In this document: positions 21,830 through 35,398 of the stretch, in pieces
Position numbering within the stretch: position 1 is the stretch's first letter
Layout of the letters: each line of letters starts with the position of its first letter
Assembly: GCA_014338405.1 (NCBI GenBank)
Contig: JTDE01000244.1
Location: 70,696 to 134,695, forward strand
Length of the DNA: 64,000 bases
Source: Paragonimus skrjabini miyazakii
Taxonomy: Eukaryota > Platyhelminthes > Trematoda > Plagiorchiida > Troglotrematidae
Reading direction: 5' to 3'
The notes under the pieces: model-generated
Told to the model about the DNA's origin: nothing
The model's input: only the letters and a program-made list of their open reading frames with translations
The model's database searches: none
Position numbers and translations under genes: made by a program

Positions 21830-23094
21830 CTATTCGGTCCAGTTTGAATGTAAGAAATAGAATGGAGTGATTTTCCAGTTGTTGCTCCGTGCTTGCCCCC
21901 ACGATAACCAATTGGGGTCTCAAACGAATTACGGAAGAGCTGTCGGCTACACAGGTCATGTGTTTGACTAGGAATTCCTGTCTACAAACGAAACCAAAGT
22001 CCAAAGAGTGGAAACTGCCAACTATTAATCATTTGAAAAGGTACATTTTAAGTCTTCAGAAATACGCAGCGTGATAGGCGGGTTGCTGCGCGAATACGAG
22101 GTAACCAACTAATTTAGATCTACCGGGACGACACTTTACGGTTGATTGCAAATATATTGTTTCACTGCGCTGGATTCGTGACATTTTGCCAAGCTCTTCA
22201 CGAAATCATGTTCCGTATAACCTGGACAATTATTCCACTTATTAACAAAACTGGTCAGTTATTATTTTTTATATCAGGAGAACATTGGAACAATTTTATA
22301 TGAGTCTGAGTGAGTGTCATCATTTATGATTTGACCTAAGAGCGCGGGCTGCAAAAGGATGGTTTAGTCATCGGCTCAACACAGGTGACATGTGCTTCGA
22401 AAATACAACGCTCATGAACAACCTTCCGAACAAGATTGCTACCCCGAAGAGGTGCAGTTGCCAATTACATGTTGGCGAACGGAAAACGCCATCTCTTGTC
22501 AGATTGCTTGCCAGTGTTTTTCCTACAGTTTCTCCTGGGTATTTCGATATCTCAATGTACTTATCCGTTTGACTACTCACGAATATAATAATTTGATTTT
22601 CCACGTTCCTCACAGGTTCATCCACTTGAAATGATCAGAAATGCATCTGTTTTGACATGCAATGTTTCTTGGTGAACTGATAAACGCCCTAGAATTTTGT
22701 AAAGATAAGTTCGAGAGGATGTTCAGTTTGACTGTTCAATTTACATCAATCATTGATTAAACCTTGCTGAGTTGGTTCGAACAAGACCATAACCTTAATC
22801 TAACTGAGAAATCCTGATCACTGGGTTCCTGTCTGGATTAAACAAGGCAATTCCGTTTATTCTTTCAGAGAGATTGGGAACCCTGAACACTGTCCACACA
22901 GGGTTGTGGATAAGCGTGTAGGTATGATTATTCGGTCATGTCTACTGTGAGGTTACAGCTTGTGGTCAACACGCTAGCCTTACAAATACGAGGGTTGGAA
23001 TGCAGATTCTGGTCCGCACGAGAACATACAATAGTGATGAGCTATAATACGAGCGGAATTAAAGATAAATACCTCCCTTAGAAGTAGGCTAGCC
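21830..23094. other. No gene recognised
   Basis: A stretch at 22368-22634 is open on both strands; neither translation has a known motif. Otherwise nothing seen. Confidence 0.4.
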
Positions 23095-23160
23095 GAAAGG
23101 CTTACCTGAGTGCGAAGGCTGCGATCAAGTTTGGGGGTGGTGTTCCGTTTGAAGTAACAT
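23095..23160 (+). repeat. tRNA-derived retroposon, 3' fragment
   Basis: The words gagtgcgaaggctgcgatca and the following ggtgttc match the 3' tail of the retroposon at 28758-29092. The tRNA-like part is missing, as expected for a 5'-truncated copy. Confidence 0.6.
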
Positions 23161-23727
23161 TTGATTTTCCTCAGATCGGCGTATAATTCTGTGTGACAAA
23201 CAGTTCTGTATTTCTTTCTCAACGTTACTGCTTTCTGTGTTCGTCCTAACATAATGTAAACTGCAGTGTGATAGTATCTGTATAGTAGTCACAGTAATGT
23301 AATAATCATCAGTAATCGGGTGATGTAACAAGGTAGACGTCAAAATGTTTGAAAACAAATAATTTTCGAACGTTCGTGGTACACACACAGTGGTATGAGG
23401 AAACATTTAACGCAATATCGCTAGAAATACAAGTTTTGTTTTAAGAGTTTCAACTACACACGATGATTATAACACTCTTTTAGGAGCCTTACTAATCTAA
23501 CCGGATTATAGGTTTCATGCAACTATTTCCGGGCACAATCACTGTAGCAAATCTGTTACAAGTTTTTATTTTCGACTTTGAAAGTTTGGCTTGGGGCCAA
23601 ATCAAATTGGATGCACCTGTTCAGAAACGAGTGCTTGGCTACCTACATCGGTAGAGGGAAACGACAAATACGCCAAAAAAATGGTCGAACGTACTTTGAA
23701 ATGAGTCTATCTCTTGACACGTCATTT

Positions 23728-24011
23728 AATGTGTAATGACCGACGGTCGTATATCTTTTCTAAGGATCCCGGTTGCAACCGTGTTCTTTTACCTGTCTGC
23801 TATATACGCATGCTGTTGTGTGTACCCGCTATAGGAGGCCTGATATGAACTGAATGTCATTTTTGTCAGTCACACAGTAAATTGCACACAGTAAATACCT
23901 GCACTATTCCTACTAACTCATCTGTTATCCTTTTCTTCAAATCCCTTTCAGTTACACCTTTTTGAATGTTGTTTAATGCATTCGACAGTTCTACGCACTT
24001 TCCGCTTGACG
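23728..24011. repeat. Two-copy family, copy 1
   Basis: About 284 bp aligning with 46055-46334. Shared words include ggatcccgg, cctgatatgaact and cgcttg at the right end, with the same spacing throughout. Neither copy has a recognised terminal structure. On minus, the better copy is open for part of its length, so the family may be a piece of a transposon coding region. Confidence 0.55.
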
Positions 24012-24655
24012 AAAACTACACGCCATCACACCGTAGTCGTTTTATCAGCAATGTAACGAATCCAGACCCTTCACTTTGCGTGCTCGAACCTAATCAGAAC
24101 CTGAACATTTTCACAACTGGATTTCATTAAAATCCTCATATCTACCAGACTACTTATCAGTAGTGCAATTTCTGCGTTCAATAGTAGTGTTGTTGGGCAG
24201 CAGCGTCATGTCAGAGAAAATCCTATTTTGACAGTCTACGTTCTACATAATTTTGTGGATTTCTTGTGGTACGGTAGAGTTGAGATAACAGATTTCCGGG
24301 CCACAGTATTAGCTTTATTGTGAACCTGATGGAGGCCCTACCAAGTGTTATGCCATGTTAACGAGTGGTCGAAACATCTGATGTGTACAAAAATTTTACT
24401 GGTTCGAATAATCACCATGATATCCTTACGCTAAGACAAAGTTAGTCAACATATAGTAACCTGAAATTGAGCACCAAGTGAAAACCTGGACAGTGTACCA
24501 TCTAGAGATAGACATGTATCTCCATTGTAGGGTTAGGGCCGTAAGCGACAAAAAATCTAGCGAGGACCTAAAATCGGGCGATAACTGTGGTTAAAGACAA
24601 ACGTTGACCGTAATCCTAGAAAAGACTATATCTGGAAACGCCCCTGCAAACTCAC
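24012..24655. other. Nothing recognised
   Basis: No open frame above background, no repeat seen. Confidence 0.4.
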
Positions 24656-24844
24656 CAACGATGAAAGGCTGTTTGACAAGCAATCTGTCTTCTGTATTCA
24701 CCATCATGCTACTTATACAATAACTCGGCTTTGTGACTGCCAGGCCGAAATATCTCAGTTTAAACTTGCAACTTTCCTTTGTACTTACTGTTTCGCATGC
24801 TTTTGTGGAGTGGCTTACAGTTGTCCCCCAACCACATACCACTC
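24656..24844 (-). CDS. Possible internal exon, cysteine-bearing
   Basis: The minus exon starts after a good acceptor (tract gtttgcctgtcttcaag) and ends at a strong donor, G|gtgagt. It is 189 nt and open throughout, starting with two bases of a split codon. It reads VVCGWGTTVSHSTKACETV and later CISSMMVNTEDRLLVKQ, with five cysteines. CGWGTT recalls the strand of trypsin-like proteases that holds GWG, but no histidine or serine exon was found nearby, so I do not call a protease. Strength: both splice sites; weakness: no family. Confidence 0.35.
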
Positions 24845-27800
24845 CTTGAAGACAGGCAAACGTCCACGCATGTAACTAGCTAAAGGAAGAAAGAAGTCTA
24901 GTGACTCCCACTTTGACGGTTCTTACTATCTTAAAGCGTCTGTCCTAACGTTCAGTATTTGTTTGATTATTCTTGGGTCAAGTTCGGGATTTATTGCCGT
25001 TGATTTGCGAAAACTCATTTCCGATTTTATCCGTCTGACAATCGTTGCGGTATAGTAGTTACTGGTTACTCGGTAAACCACGGTTTACTGTTTCTGTGGG
25101 AACAAAAACTGTACTGGGCCTTCAGTCTTGTGTTATGGGTTCGATGCATACTTATCAGTTACTAATTTACTTTTACGTATTTGTTTTAATTCATAATTTT
25201 TATTGCGTCTGTACATTACGATAATCTGCAACCGAGCTATCTTTGTAAATTGCCCGACCTGTACACATATGGAAGTTGGTGAGGTATTTCACGGACTGGT
25301 TGATAGTTTTGTCATGAATAACCTAAAAAGGGGCTGTATTCGATTGCATTTTGATACCTTTCATTCCAGTAGTTCATGTGAATCGACTGGGTGACTAACG
25401 GGACTTTTCACACAAGAACAACCAAAATGAAATGCAGACTGAAAATTGCAATAGATTCAGATCCCTGGAGTTTATGTTGCAGAGAAATGTAGATGGCCCT
25501 TTTCTCTTCACGCCCTTGTTGAAGCTTCCAACTTGAAAGCTATACCCACCTACTACATATATGGCCTCAAGCGTACTCCATTTTGAGCGACAGGTTACAT
25601 TGTTACCGCTGAGATGCTCGAGAAAGAAGCGCGATTTCTTTAGGGTGCACCGACGAAAAGCCCTTATCCATATCCGTTCGTTGGGTTGTACACTAGGTCA
25701 GACGGGTTAAGAGCTGTACCGGTAACTGAACCTAGATAAAAAATATTCCTTCTTTGTTTTCCAATTGAACAATATCGCGGTTCGGTTTCAATCAGATGGA
25801 TGATCCTAGCTGCAACCAGACGAGTCTATAACATCAGGAAGTCCGTCATGCAAATACTGACCTTAGAGTGGAAGGACCCGGTAAATTGAATTATCCAATC
25901 ACCTACACTTGGAGATGCATACACGCCTGCCGTACATCGGGGCAACTGTAACCGCGCTTCGACGGACACTTTCTGAAATGACCATGTGCATAATTGATCG
26001 TAACAATTTGGATTGTAATTATGAGTCACCTAAACAAGAAGGATCGTAGAGACAATGGTGCCAAAGTGTCTGATCCTGCCTTTACCATTAGGCAAAACAA
26101 GATCTGGAGTTTGTCGAGGTCGTCGCCACAAGTTAAGCGACTTCGATCCTATTCATTCAAGGACTGACGTTCAGCCTTCTGTCTCCTAAGATTGAGTTTG
26201 TGCATCGGAGTTCTGTTTGTATATTCTGTAACCTTATGCTCGTCTTAATCGCCTATATGAGTTGAACAGTCCATATCTAACCTTTTCTTTTCTCACATAG
26301 GTATTTTCTACCATATGATCTTTAAATATTGTTGTTTATTCAGTTACCTAATCCACGGTGAGTCCCTTGAAGGTCTGTTCTTGAGCTCAGGTCACTTTAA
26401 TCTCGTGTATCAAGCTTACCCTCTTTCTCACAGTCCCTATTATTGTTTGGTATATTTTAATTGCTGTAGTTCCGCCGTAGTAAAAGACGAGGTAAAAACG
26501 AAATGTCTACACACAAAATGGCTAATATTTTTATTACTGACGTTTCTCAAAGTTGTTTGGAGAAGCCATTACTGTAACTGATGTTGTTTGATCCCACCCT
26601 TCAAGTTAAGAACAAACAACCGGAAATTCAGGTTCTTCAATTAATGTTTTTACTGTGGAGGTCTTGAAAACCCTGGAAATACACATGTCTGTTTGCCGTA
26701 TCTGGTTGCTGGTCGTTTTTCTGTTTCGGTTTGCAGTCGACGAATATAGTACATAATTTTCAAAACAAGGGAATCATGACAGGTCTGTCAAATTAATTAC
26801 GTCAGCCTTACTACAGTCAGTATTGTAATTCAGTCAGTTATTTTCTAATATTTACTAAAAACAACCAGACTGAACGTAATATAGTTCGCAATCAGCAGAC
26901 CCTGCCAAGAGAAAATTACGATTTATTATATTTCACGGATACTTCCATTATTACAAATTGATATTAACGTTTATCATGGAAGGCATTCAGTTCGTTAGAT
27001 GCTACATGACATAATGATAGCCGGTTTCTTTTTGTTTTGAAATTTTGACAACAAGAAAACTGTGTAATATCGCGTATGATCTGAGTAAGGACGCCTACTT
27101 TAGGCTTGATAGAGGCTAGGTTTATCGATTCACAACTGCCTTGAAAGTATATATTACCTAATGATAGCTCGTAAAAAGTCAAATATTTAGATTACTTTAC
27201 TAGGCTACTATTACTATATTGAGTGAGCGGTATGCGATTCGTTCATATGTGTATCGGTTGATGTCACTGTTTTCTTCTAGGATATTCCACGTCACTGTTG
27301 AGGTGAGCGGCGGCCCGAGCCACAGTACCTTTTGGTCAGGCTCATGACTGTTGTGATGATGATGATGATGTATCGGTTGATCGAATTTAAGTTAGACAAA
27401 ACTCTATCCCAGTCAGGCTCTAGTGTTGGAATTTCCCTGCACTACCCTTCATAAGAGGTGATCTACAGTCAGCGACAAATAGTTCGTTGTCATTTCAAGA
27501 AAGGTCATCCAAAAGAAATCTCATGTCCAAAGGTGTACACACAGTTTACCCATTTGCGATGCAACACGAGAGTTTCCAACAAAAATGTTCATGGTTATGC
27601 ATGGAAATACAATTTCACATTGTTTTCTTGTATCGATCGCAACACAATAACCAACGAACTGTCAACTGTCAAGATGAACCAATAGATATTGAGGTCGACA
27701 ATAACTTCGAGGGTTATGAGTGACTTTTTCAACAAAGGTTTGCAATAGCTTACATTAAAAAAGGCGCAACTAAACGATGACACTGTTAAAGATGAACTGT

Positions 27801-28757
27801 CATGTTTAGTTGAACAAAGTTGACACGCCGGTCCATTAACTGAGGTACACCAAGTTCGATATTTATTCTGACTTGTCACTGTTAGCATGATATTTGCTTA
27901 ACCTCACAGATGAATAAACATGTTGCCGATTGAAGGTGCGATGCTAGATCTGAATGGTTATAGTAATTTTTTCGAGAAAGATCGGTATGCATTTTCAGGT
28001 GATATACTATCCGTCAATCGGGAACTCCAGGCTTGCTGCACCTAATCGTGGGGTTAGTCTCCGTTTTTTCGTGACCCAGTAGCGGTTAAGCGATTTTCAA
28101 CAATACATTGAATAAGCAACAGGTCTGACAATCATTGAACTTGAAATGTAATTCTTTTTGTGCGCTTTTATCATTAACCTAACTACTCATATTTGATAAC
28201 ACAGAGGCGATAAATCTTGTAGGTCACACAATCGGGTTCAGGTCTTTTGTTTACTTCCGCAACATCACATCGTATGCCGTCAGGAGACAACTCGAAGTTT
28301 CGCAAATGGCTACCAAAACCATGATGCTTAACTTTATTGCGTTTTAGACTTACGGATGAGTGTACATGAAATAAAGGTCAAAGGTTGGTTACAAGTTTAT
28401 ATTTGAGTAGACTGTGCAAAAATCCAAAGCCAGAATAAAAGAAGAGGCCTGTGGAATGAATTCAAATTGGCTTGTAATACGACCGGTGATTCGTAATCGC
28501 AGATTACACTTTGTATGTTAGTGAGACTGTTGTATGGTCCTTTTACACTAATGTTGAGAAGTGGAATGTGCTGAATTTCAGATTAACTTCAGCTTGACCC
28601 GTCTTTTATTATTATCACCGTTAGGAGCTGGAAAATTTCTGCCAATTCTCATTGATCAAACCTTACAGGTTTGAGTACCATCTACCACTAAGTACTACAG
28701 TTGTAACCCGTTATGGACAACCAAGACGATAAGGAGAATGTGCGGTAATTATCGACT
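24845..28757. other. AT-rich, no gene recognised
   Basis: Open frames at 25203-25394 (+), 26315-26581 (+) and 27458-27723 (+, two overlapping frames) lack known motifs. A (GAT)5 microsatellite lies at 27355-27369 next to a more GC-rich stretch, 27290-27350, that is probably a repeat. Confidence 0.4.
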
Positions 28758-29092
28758 GAAGTTAACAGATAGTAACTGTGTCTCCTATCGAGACGATCGG
28801 GCAACCTGATTATTACTCACAAACGAAAGTGGTTGAGTGTTCACGTATGATAATTCGTTCCTTACTGATATGAGGTCAGTGGCGCAGTGGTAAATACGGT
28901 TGCCTCATGAAAAGCGTGGCCGGAGTTCTAGTCCAGGCAGTGGCAAGGATATGCACTACTGACGAACTCTAATGAGACGGAAACACGAGCCTAGAGCTTC
29001 TTTTTGGAAGGGTCCGACTGGAAAGTCTATAGGAGTGCGACAGCTGCGATCAATTATGGGTGATTTTCAGTTTGAAAAGCTTAAATGGGCAC
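28758..29092 (+). mobile_element. tRNA-derived retroposon, copy A
   Basis: The core 28875-28945 resembles a tRNA: A box tggcgcagtggt, cat at the anticodon position within ctcatga, and a B box at gagttctagtcc that reads gtggttcaagtcc in the better copy C. These are elongator tRNA-Met-like features. About 117 bases upstream of this core, and about 150 downstream to gcgatcaattatgggtgatt, are shared with the copy at 57078-57390. The anticodon stem does not pair well, so it is not a working tRNA gene. Unlike ordinary SINEs, the tRNA-like part is internal. Confidence 0.75.
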
Positions 29093-29875
29093 AACTACAA
29101 ACTGCGCCAACCTCACGAAGAATTATTACTTGGACCAAAATTGTATGCCTTAATCTCTTCGAATCAAAGTTCTTAGGTCCAACAACGTGATGTACGCTTG
29201 TGGTTGGATGAAAATACAATTCAATAGATTAAACAGTGGTTGACCTATATTGCAGCTCACAATCTCCGCCCTCACATAATCGATCGACTCTCAATGGAAC
29301 TTGTTCTCGAACGGTTTCATTTCTGTCACTCTTCACACGTTTCGTACTTGGGCGTACGAATACAGTTTCGAGGTATGCCTTATTTTACTGAGAGTCGCTT
29401 TGTAATATTCGCTTTTCACTAGCCCAAATACTACTGTTTTTCTTTAATTGAGAAACTTCAATTCAGGAAGCGCGTGAATTTGAGGTGAAAACGCATTACT
29501 GGTTGTGTACGTTATTCTCAAACTAAGGAAACCATGCTCAAAACAAAGTTGCTACCAAATCTATATATTGTTATTTATATAACTACCAAGATCATAGGAC
29601 TACTAGGTTAGCATTAAATTAGACATTCACATTCTACAGTCCAGTAGCTACAAAACCGTTCTAAATTTTTTTCGTTGTTCTTGAAAATGCCTTCACATCT
29701 CTTGAAACGCGTCTACAAGCAGATAGAATAAGAATGAGGAAAACTATTAACCTTATGAGTTGACTATCGAACTTTATGCTAAATAATCTAAGGAAAATAG
29801 CTAGTTGAACCAATTATTTGGAAGACAAAATTAGAGGTATGACATCAATGGGATTCTTTTGAAAACAGCATGCAG
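29093..29875. other. Nothing recognised
   Basis: AT-rich, no motif or convincing exon. Confidence 0.4.
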
Positions 29876-30080
29876 TTAATTTTGCACTAAGAGCTGATAT
29901 GGACAAGCATCCTGCCAAATATGAACAAGGTAAACAGCTACCATTGATCCCCACAACATTGATGCCCACGGAAGAGTTGCAATTCGATAGTTCGTCCGAA
30001 GCAAAAACTGAAATATGCACAATTTACAAGCACAGTCCTCAAAGTGCCACCATGGAGAACAACTTCGATCAAACGTTCAG
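29876..30080 (+). CDS. Possible internal exon, unknown protein
   Basis: The frame runs NFALRADMDKHPAKYEQG, then LIPTTLMPTEELQFDSSS, and closes with SATMENNFDQTFR at a strong donor, ttcag|gttagt. The acceptor atgcag before 29876 has a weak pyrimidine tract. The exon is polar and rich in T, S, E and Q, like a disordered region. No family recognised. It lies on the same strand as the possible exons at 46657, 48004 and 62935. Confidence 0.35.
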
Positions 30081-33000
30081 GTTAGTTTAATCGCTAGTAT
30101 CCATCATTCTGGGTTTCAGCGCAGCTTGCTGTTAGGTCACGACGGTGCTGTCTAGTAAGATTGATTGGTCTTGGGGCAACTTCAGGTTAGTCATTGGGTT
30201 ACTGGTAAACTTAGACAATTGTCTATGTTCTTAACAAATGAACACTGAACTCGAAGTGAAGTTACTTACAGAATATTTGATTTTTAAACTGAGCACTCAA
30301 AACCTCATGCAATATAAAGTTTTAAAAAAAGGACTTAACTATTGTGTTCTTTACGAAAGACATAACTTCATAGAGAATTTGCACATCAGAAGTGGGAGCA
30401 AATCGGTGGTATACAAGGTTGACCAAAGTTATTCGATAATCAGTGTGGAAGTAAGGAATATCAATTTTTATAGTTCCGTATCATTAACTTCGGTAGTAAA
30501 CTTGTACTTGCTACATTTGTACTACTTCAGTTACAGTAAACTAAACCAGACGAGAACTCACTATGAGCTAATAGCTTTTAATCCACTATTCCGGAGTGTG
30601 TTATAAAAAATTTAAATATAGAATTTTTCATCCAACGGCGTTCTTCATTTGTTTTGTTGCCGGACGCTTTCTTTCGATGTTCGGTTAATCTATTATTGAA
30701 GTGTCCTGCAGGATATCTAGCACAGAAGATTGCAGTTCGTGGTTAATACTCCACTTCTGTACGTTCTTTACTCGTCATGTAATGCATGTTCTTAGCAGAC
30801 AAAATATAAAGTATTACCATCCTCGTGCTAATCCCAGATGATTTTAGCAGTCAGCTTAATCGCTGCTTGATGACGAAGATGCTAAACACGAGGGCTGAGA
30901 TACTAACTCCCTTTACTGTCCAGCTTTTTAGTGTGTTGCCACGCCTGAATTGAATGTTTGAGTCTACTGATCAAACCAAGAGGGCAATATTCAACTAGTT
31001 GAGGAAGTACAGTGTAAGGTTACATGGTTCACCCTTTAAAACCTCATTTATTTCTAATTAAGGTTGTTTAAACTGAGCCAGTTCTCCGTGCATTTTCGAT
31101 ATGCCACAGTGTAATAGCATGTGGTGTGCCGCCATTTTGTTTGATAACATATAATCCCTTCCGCTTCCTTTCAGGTCCTCTAACAGGCGGGCTGGCCACA
31201 TCCATGCACGGGGCTGAGGAAGATGACCAACCAAAGCCCGAGGTCGGCGGTCAGTGAGCATGAGGTCACTTCTGATTGGTGGTTTGTGTCCAGACCAGGG
31301 GGTCCTCTCTCTATATATATATATATGGACAAAGACACGGTGTGAACTAAATCTCCTTCGGTATCTTTGTTATATGAACACACGCTCCTTGTTGCCTTGT
31401 GACTTTTCTCTTTTTGTGTGAGGTAGACCTTATTGTGTTTCGATTACGAACGTTGAGCATTGTGTGTGTTGTCGCTCGAGACTGACTCATTGGAATATTA
31501 CAACAGGCTGTCTGCTTTTGCTGTTGGAAATCGTAGTAATCCTAAATTCCGGGCAGGTGTTTGTATAACATATTGCACGACTATTCCGTGTTCACTAAAC
31601 AGTAAGGCTAACTACAACCAACTACGTTTGTCTTGCCTACACAGGTACGATTGGTCTGACAGCCGTAAACTCAGAGAGTCCTCCTCCTTCTCTTGCTCCT
31701 CCTCACAGACAGTTCAATTGCCACATAACCACGAAGAATAAAAAAACAAACCCTTTACAGGAGAAGAGAAGAATTTGAATGAGGTAGTGAAACACCTCCC
31801 TTCCTAACCAGTTGCTTCATCTATCACTATTTGAAGAGTGTACGCAATGCGGAATAAACTGCTTATATCCACATCGCCTTATCTTCTGTTCCTGCTGGGT
31901 ATAAAATAGGTATAAGCTTAAGCTATTTCAACTCCTAATGTGAGCTGGAACATTTCGAATACCATGAGAACGTTATGCGAAGCAGCCATTTTCTCTCAGA
32001 CACATAATTAAACTTAATCAGCAGCAATATCTTCAAGGCTATCTGTCGAGATTACGATAACAAACAGTATTCTATTAGTTTTGGTAGGTGTAATGGCAAA
32101 ATGTCACCTGAAATAAAAAGACAATGATATCATTAAAAATACGCATAGCAGTCAACTGACATAGTACCAAATGTAAGCGAATACCAAAGCTATTTGACAA
32201 AATGTTTGGATTTGTCGAAATCCCGAGGATATAGTGAGAAGGAATAAGATTAATGTGGATCACTGATTGAACCAATGGAGGCTTGAGGGCTACGACAGAT
32301 GGATGAGTTAATGTTAGAACAGACCTTGACTTGTAATTCCTTTGCTGGACAACCGTGTACAAGCCTTGGATTTGAAACTCCTCACTGTAGGATCGCGTAT
32401 TGTTTGGCTCGCGTGGCAGCGTCAATGCAGTATGAGTTGTTTAGCATGCTTTGAAGCAGTGAATGGTTGTACTTCTTGATGCGTCGCGTAGCAGTGTTTG
32501 TGAAAAAAAACTGAGTAGTGGTTGTGATGATGTTCGTGACCATTAGCCATGCCAAATAATGAACAAGGTGATGTATTGATGGCAGTGACATTCACTTTTC
32601 TGACAGAGGGGGAACCGCTGTCCATGTCAGGCGTTTCGTGTCAGTTGCTGTATCGGGCACTGATCAAATGAGCATAGCCAGTTTCGTTTTTCACTTTATC
32701 CGTTGAGATGTGGACAAAACCTTATCAACATCGAGACACGCTGTGTGCCGAATATAACATATTAGAGGGATAACTGACCCCAATGTTTACATGACAAGTT
32801 CAGCAGGTTAATTAAGAAAAATTTACGGACAATTTCGTTAGGGGTGTGTTGATCGGTATATCATGATGGTTCGGTTGACCGAACAACGACCTGCCAGTTT
32901 CAGACGAGGTCATTCGAATCCCTGCAACCCCAAGTTGAAACATCACATGGATGTGCTGTGTCGATAATTTGAGTCTCCAAGGCACATGACAACCTGGACA

Positions 33001-34484
33001 AGGGTGCGTCAAATTCTGCAGCTACGCTTGCATGTCCTTACCAGTTTGAACGCGTTATTTTCTGGATCAAGTGTCAATTGCAGTTGACCCATATCGATCA
33101 CCCAGTCAATCAACTAAAATTCACACCACAGTTTTTCATGGTTAAATTTCCACGTGCTCACTACCCACTATGACGGTTTCATCAAAATCTGAGTTCACAC
33201 TCACTGCGTGGATCTTGTGCATATTTACCTATGATCATTTGACTCAGCGAACACAACACGACATGGCTAGCCCGTCTACAACGATAGGGTTGAAAGTAAA
33301 TTAGCACGCCAAACGTGCATGACGCTGTCAACAGATATACTTATTGTAACTAATGCCATACCGCGTGGATTCATCATGTTGCTTCACATCAACCAAACGT
33401 TGATCACAACTGACCTTGCTTCTATTTTGTCGATGGGTTCTCATAATTTGAAATCGGATGTTATTTTTTGATGAAACCTTTTAATATGTATTACTGCATT
33501 TTCAGACTACGTCCATAAGTCCATAAGTCTGACGAGGTCCGATTGGATGTCCACAAATCTGGATAACTGGCATAGATATATTGTCATTCACAATTTTCCC
33601 TCTCACGAGACTGCGCATAATCGTGCCAATATATTTCATCATTTGAACCAGTGAAAACTTACAGTCGTTAAATTTGGGAACTCCGGATTCCAAGTAACAG
33701 GAGTCAATAAGCTACAGAAGCATATATATTTGCCATCTATACGTACACTCAGACATTTTGTGGTAATCGAACACTTGGAATTATTAGCAGGTGATGAACT
33801 AGCTCCGGCCCAGTGCTAGCAGCGGAAACATAAGCTCGGGATCTGTGTATATTTTTAAGACTTCATTGTGTTTCTGGTTACACGGAGTTTTATAGATGGC
33901 AATAATCTAGGCACTTGTTTATGGGATCTGAAACAGGCAAGTACCAGTCAGCCTGTGTTCTGTTGGTGTTCGAGTCACAGAGGGCTCGCCTGCCTAACAG
34001 TTGTCGAACCAATAATGACAAGGTAAGCAGGATACTCCTGATTGGCTGTAGTCCTGTCATTACAGCCGACGGACATACGGTCATGATGTACTGCTGTCTG
34101 CGAACCACTGGCCCGTAATATTTAGTCACCACATTTTGTCAGGTAGTTTTTAGACTGAAATCGTTACTGGCCAGGTTAAGTGGCTTGGTCTGCAGTGTGC
34201 CAAATTCTTTTAAATGATAACAGGTCTTGCGCATACCAATTTTATGAATGCCGTTTGAATCTTCTTGAATTACAGGCCGCTTAACATCCCAGAAGCGGAA
34301 GTACACGGAGACCTAGGATACTGAAAGTAACTTCACGAGAAGGGTACTGAGTTGTGACCACCTTCCACCACCTTTGTTTTACCAATACCGCATCTGTTCT
34401 CAATGGAATGGAGGATATGTGAACAATGTGCAATATGCTGACCGTCCATTGTCGGTATAATAGTAACTTGGTTTATGCCATATA
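30081..34484. other. Intron-like or intergenic, scattered repeats
   Basis: The longest frame, 30238-30606 (+, 122 codons), is AT-rich and unrecognised. A 7-bp stem pairs 30821-30827 with 30887-30893. Around 31160-31400 is a GC-richer stretch with a (TA) run at 31312-31326 and a TATA-like element, possibly an LTR or promoter. Around 32850-32920 lies ttcgaatccctg with flanking taggggt and caacccca, a possible tRNA-derived repeat. 33890-34132 is another GC-richer, repeat-like stretch. Confidence 0.4.
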
Positions 34485-34690
34485 TTCAAGGTGAGGATTC
34501 TAATATACCAAGTATGACTCTGCATCCCCACGATCGGCAGTGTTCTAAAGGCAACCGTGTAGCCGTTTATATTGGCAACCGGCTCAAGACATTTTTGGTA
34601 CAAGACCTAATTCTTCCGATCTCATGTGAAACCATATGGCGCATTGCACGTGATACTCGAACACCTATTTGTCTGGTCAATGTAACCTAA
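34485..34690 (+). pseudogene. LINE endonuclease fragment
   Basis: The plus frame reads GNRVAVYIGNRLKTFLVQDL, then ETIWRIARDTRTPICLVNV and a stop. This matches the middle of CR1/jockey-type endonucleases (GGGVAVYV-NRL, then E-vWl-I, then -lLG-VYR). Both flanks are unrecognised, so it is a short fragment. Confidence 0.6.
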
Positions 34691-35398
34691 TGACCTATAT
34701 TTATCCCTCATGCAAATTACTGCTTACTAAATGACGCCATAAGCAGACGGATCGCTGTTGGATCTACACATATGCTACTCGAGTGTTTTTAACTAATAAG
34801 TGGCTGACTTCGACGCCGGCAAGTTTCGTGGAAACTTTCGTTGCGTGCTTTTTAGTTCTGCGACATAAACTCTGGTAACCGAAAATATGAGGACCAACGA
34901 GCTAGAGGGTCTCTCCGTAACCTTCAAAGTTGGATTAAGTTTTAACCAGCAAACAAACGGGACATGCAAGTTAACGTTCCTCTTCGTCGTAGTGACCAAG
35001 CAATCATCATATTCAATCTAATAAGTGAAGTAGAAACGTGCCTCCGATTCATAAATTCTTAACGAATGTGTACAATACAGACTGATTACAGAACGTAGTG
35101 ATATGTGCTCGCCGGTACATCGGTGTATTTATCACGTGATGACTGGTAGTTTATTGTGTCGATGCTAAAATCATAAACGAGTATGTTCCTATCAAAAAAC
35201 CTAGACGACCCAGAAGCAAAATTCATTACTGCATTGTACACGAAATTTAATGACAGTGATGAGACCAGCTAGGAACATCTACCAAGGGAGGGTAATGAAA
35301 AAGTATGCGATGAGCAATGTACAACTCATAACTAGACAACCATAGCTAAATATGTGTAACAAGTTCAACGCCAATCCAAAACTGTTCTATAGTACTAC

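Noticed and set aside
22368..22634. Overlapping open frames on both strands
   Set aside because: Neither strand has a motif or a good acceptor-donor pair, so no coding call can be supported.
24656..24844. Serine protease gene from CGWGTT
   Set aside because: No TAAHC or GDSGGP exon was found on the minus strand nearby; the motif alone is too short.
28875..28945. A tRNA-Met gene
   Set aside because: The anticodon and acceptor stems do not pair and the unit recurs inside a larger repeat, so it is a retroposon part.
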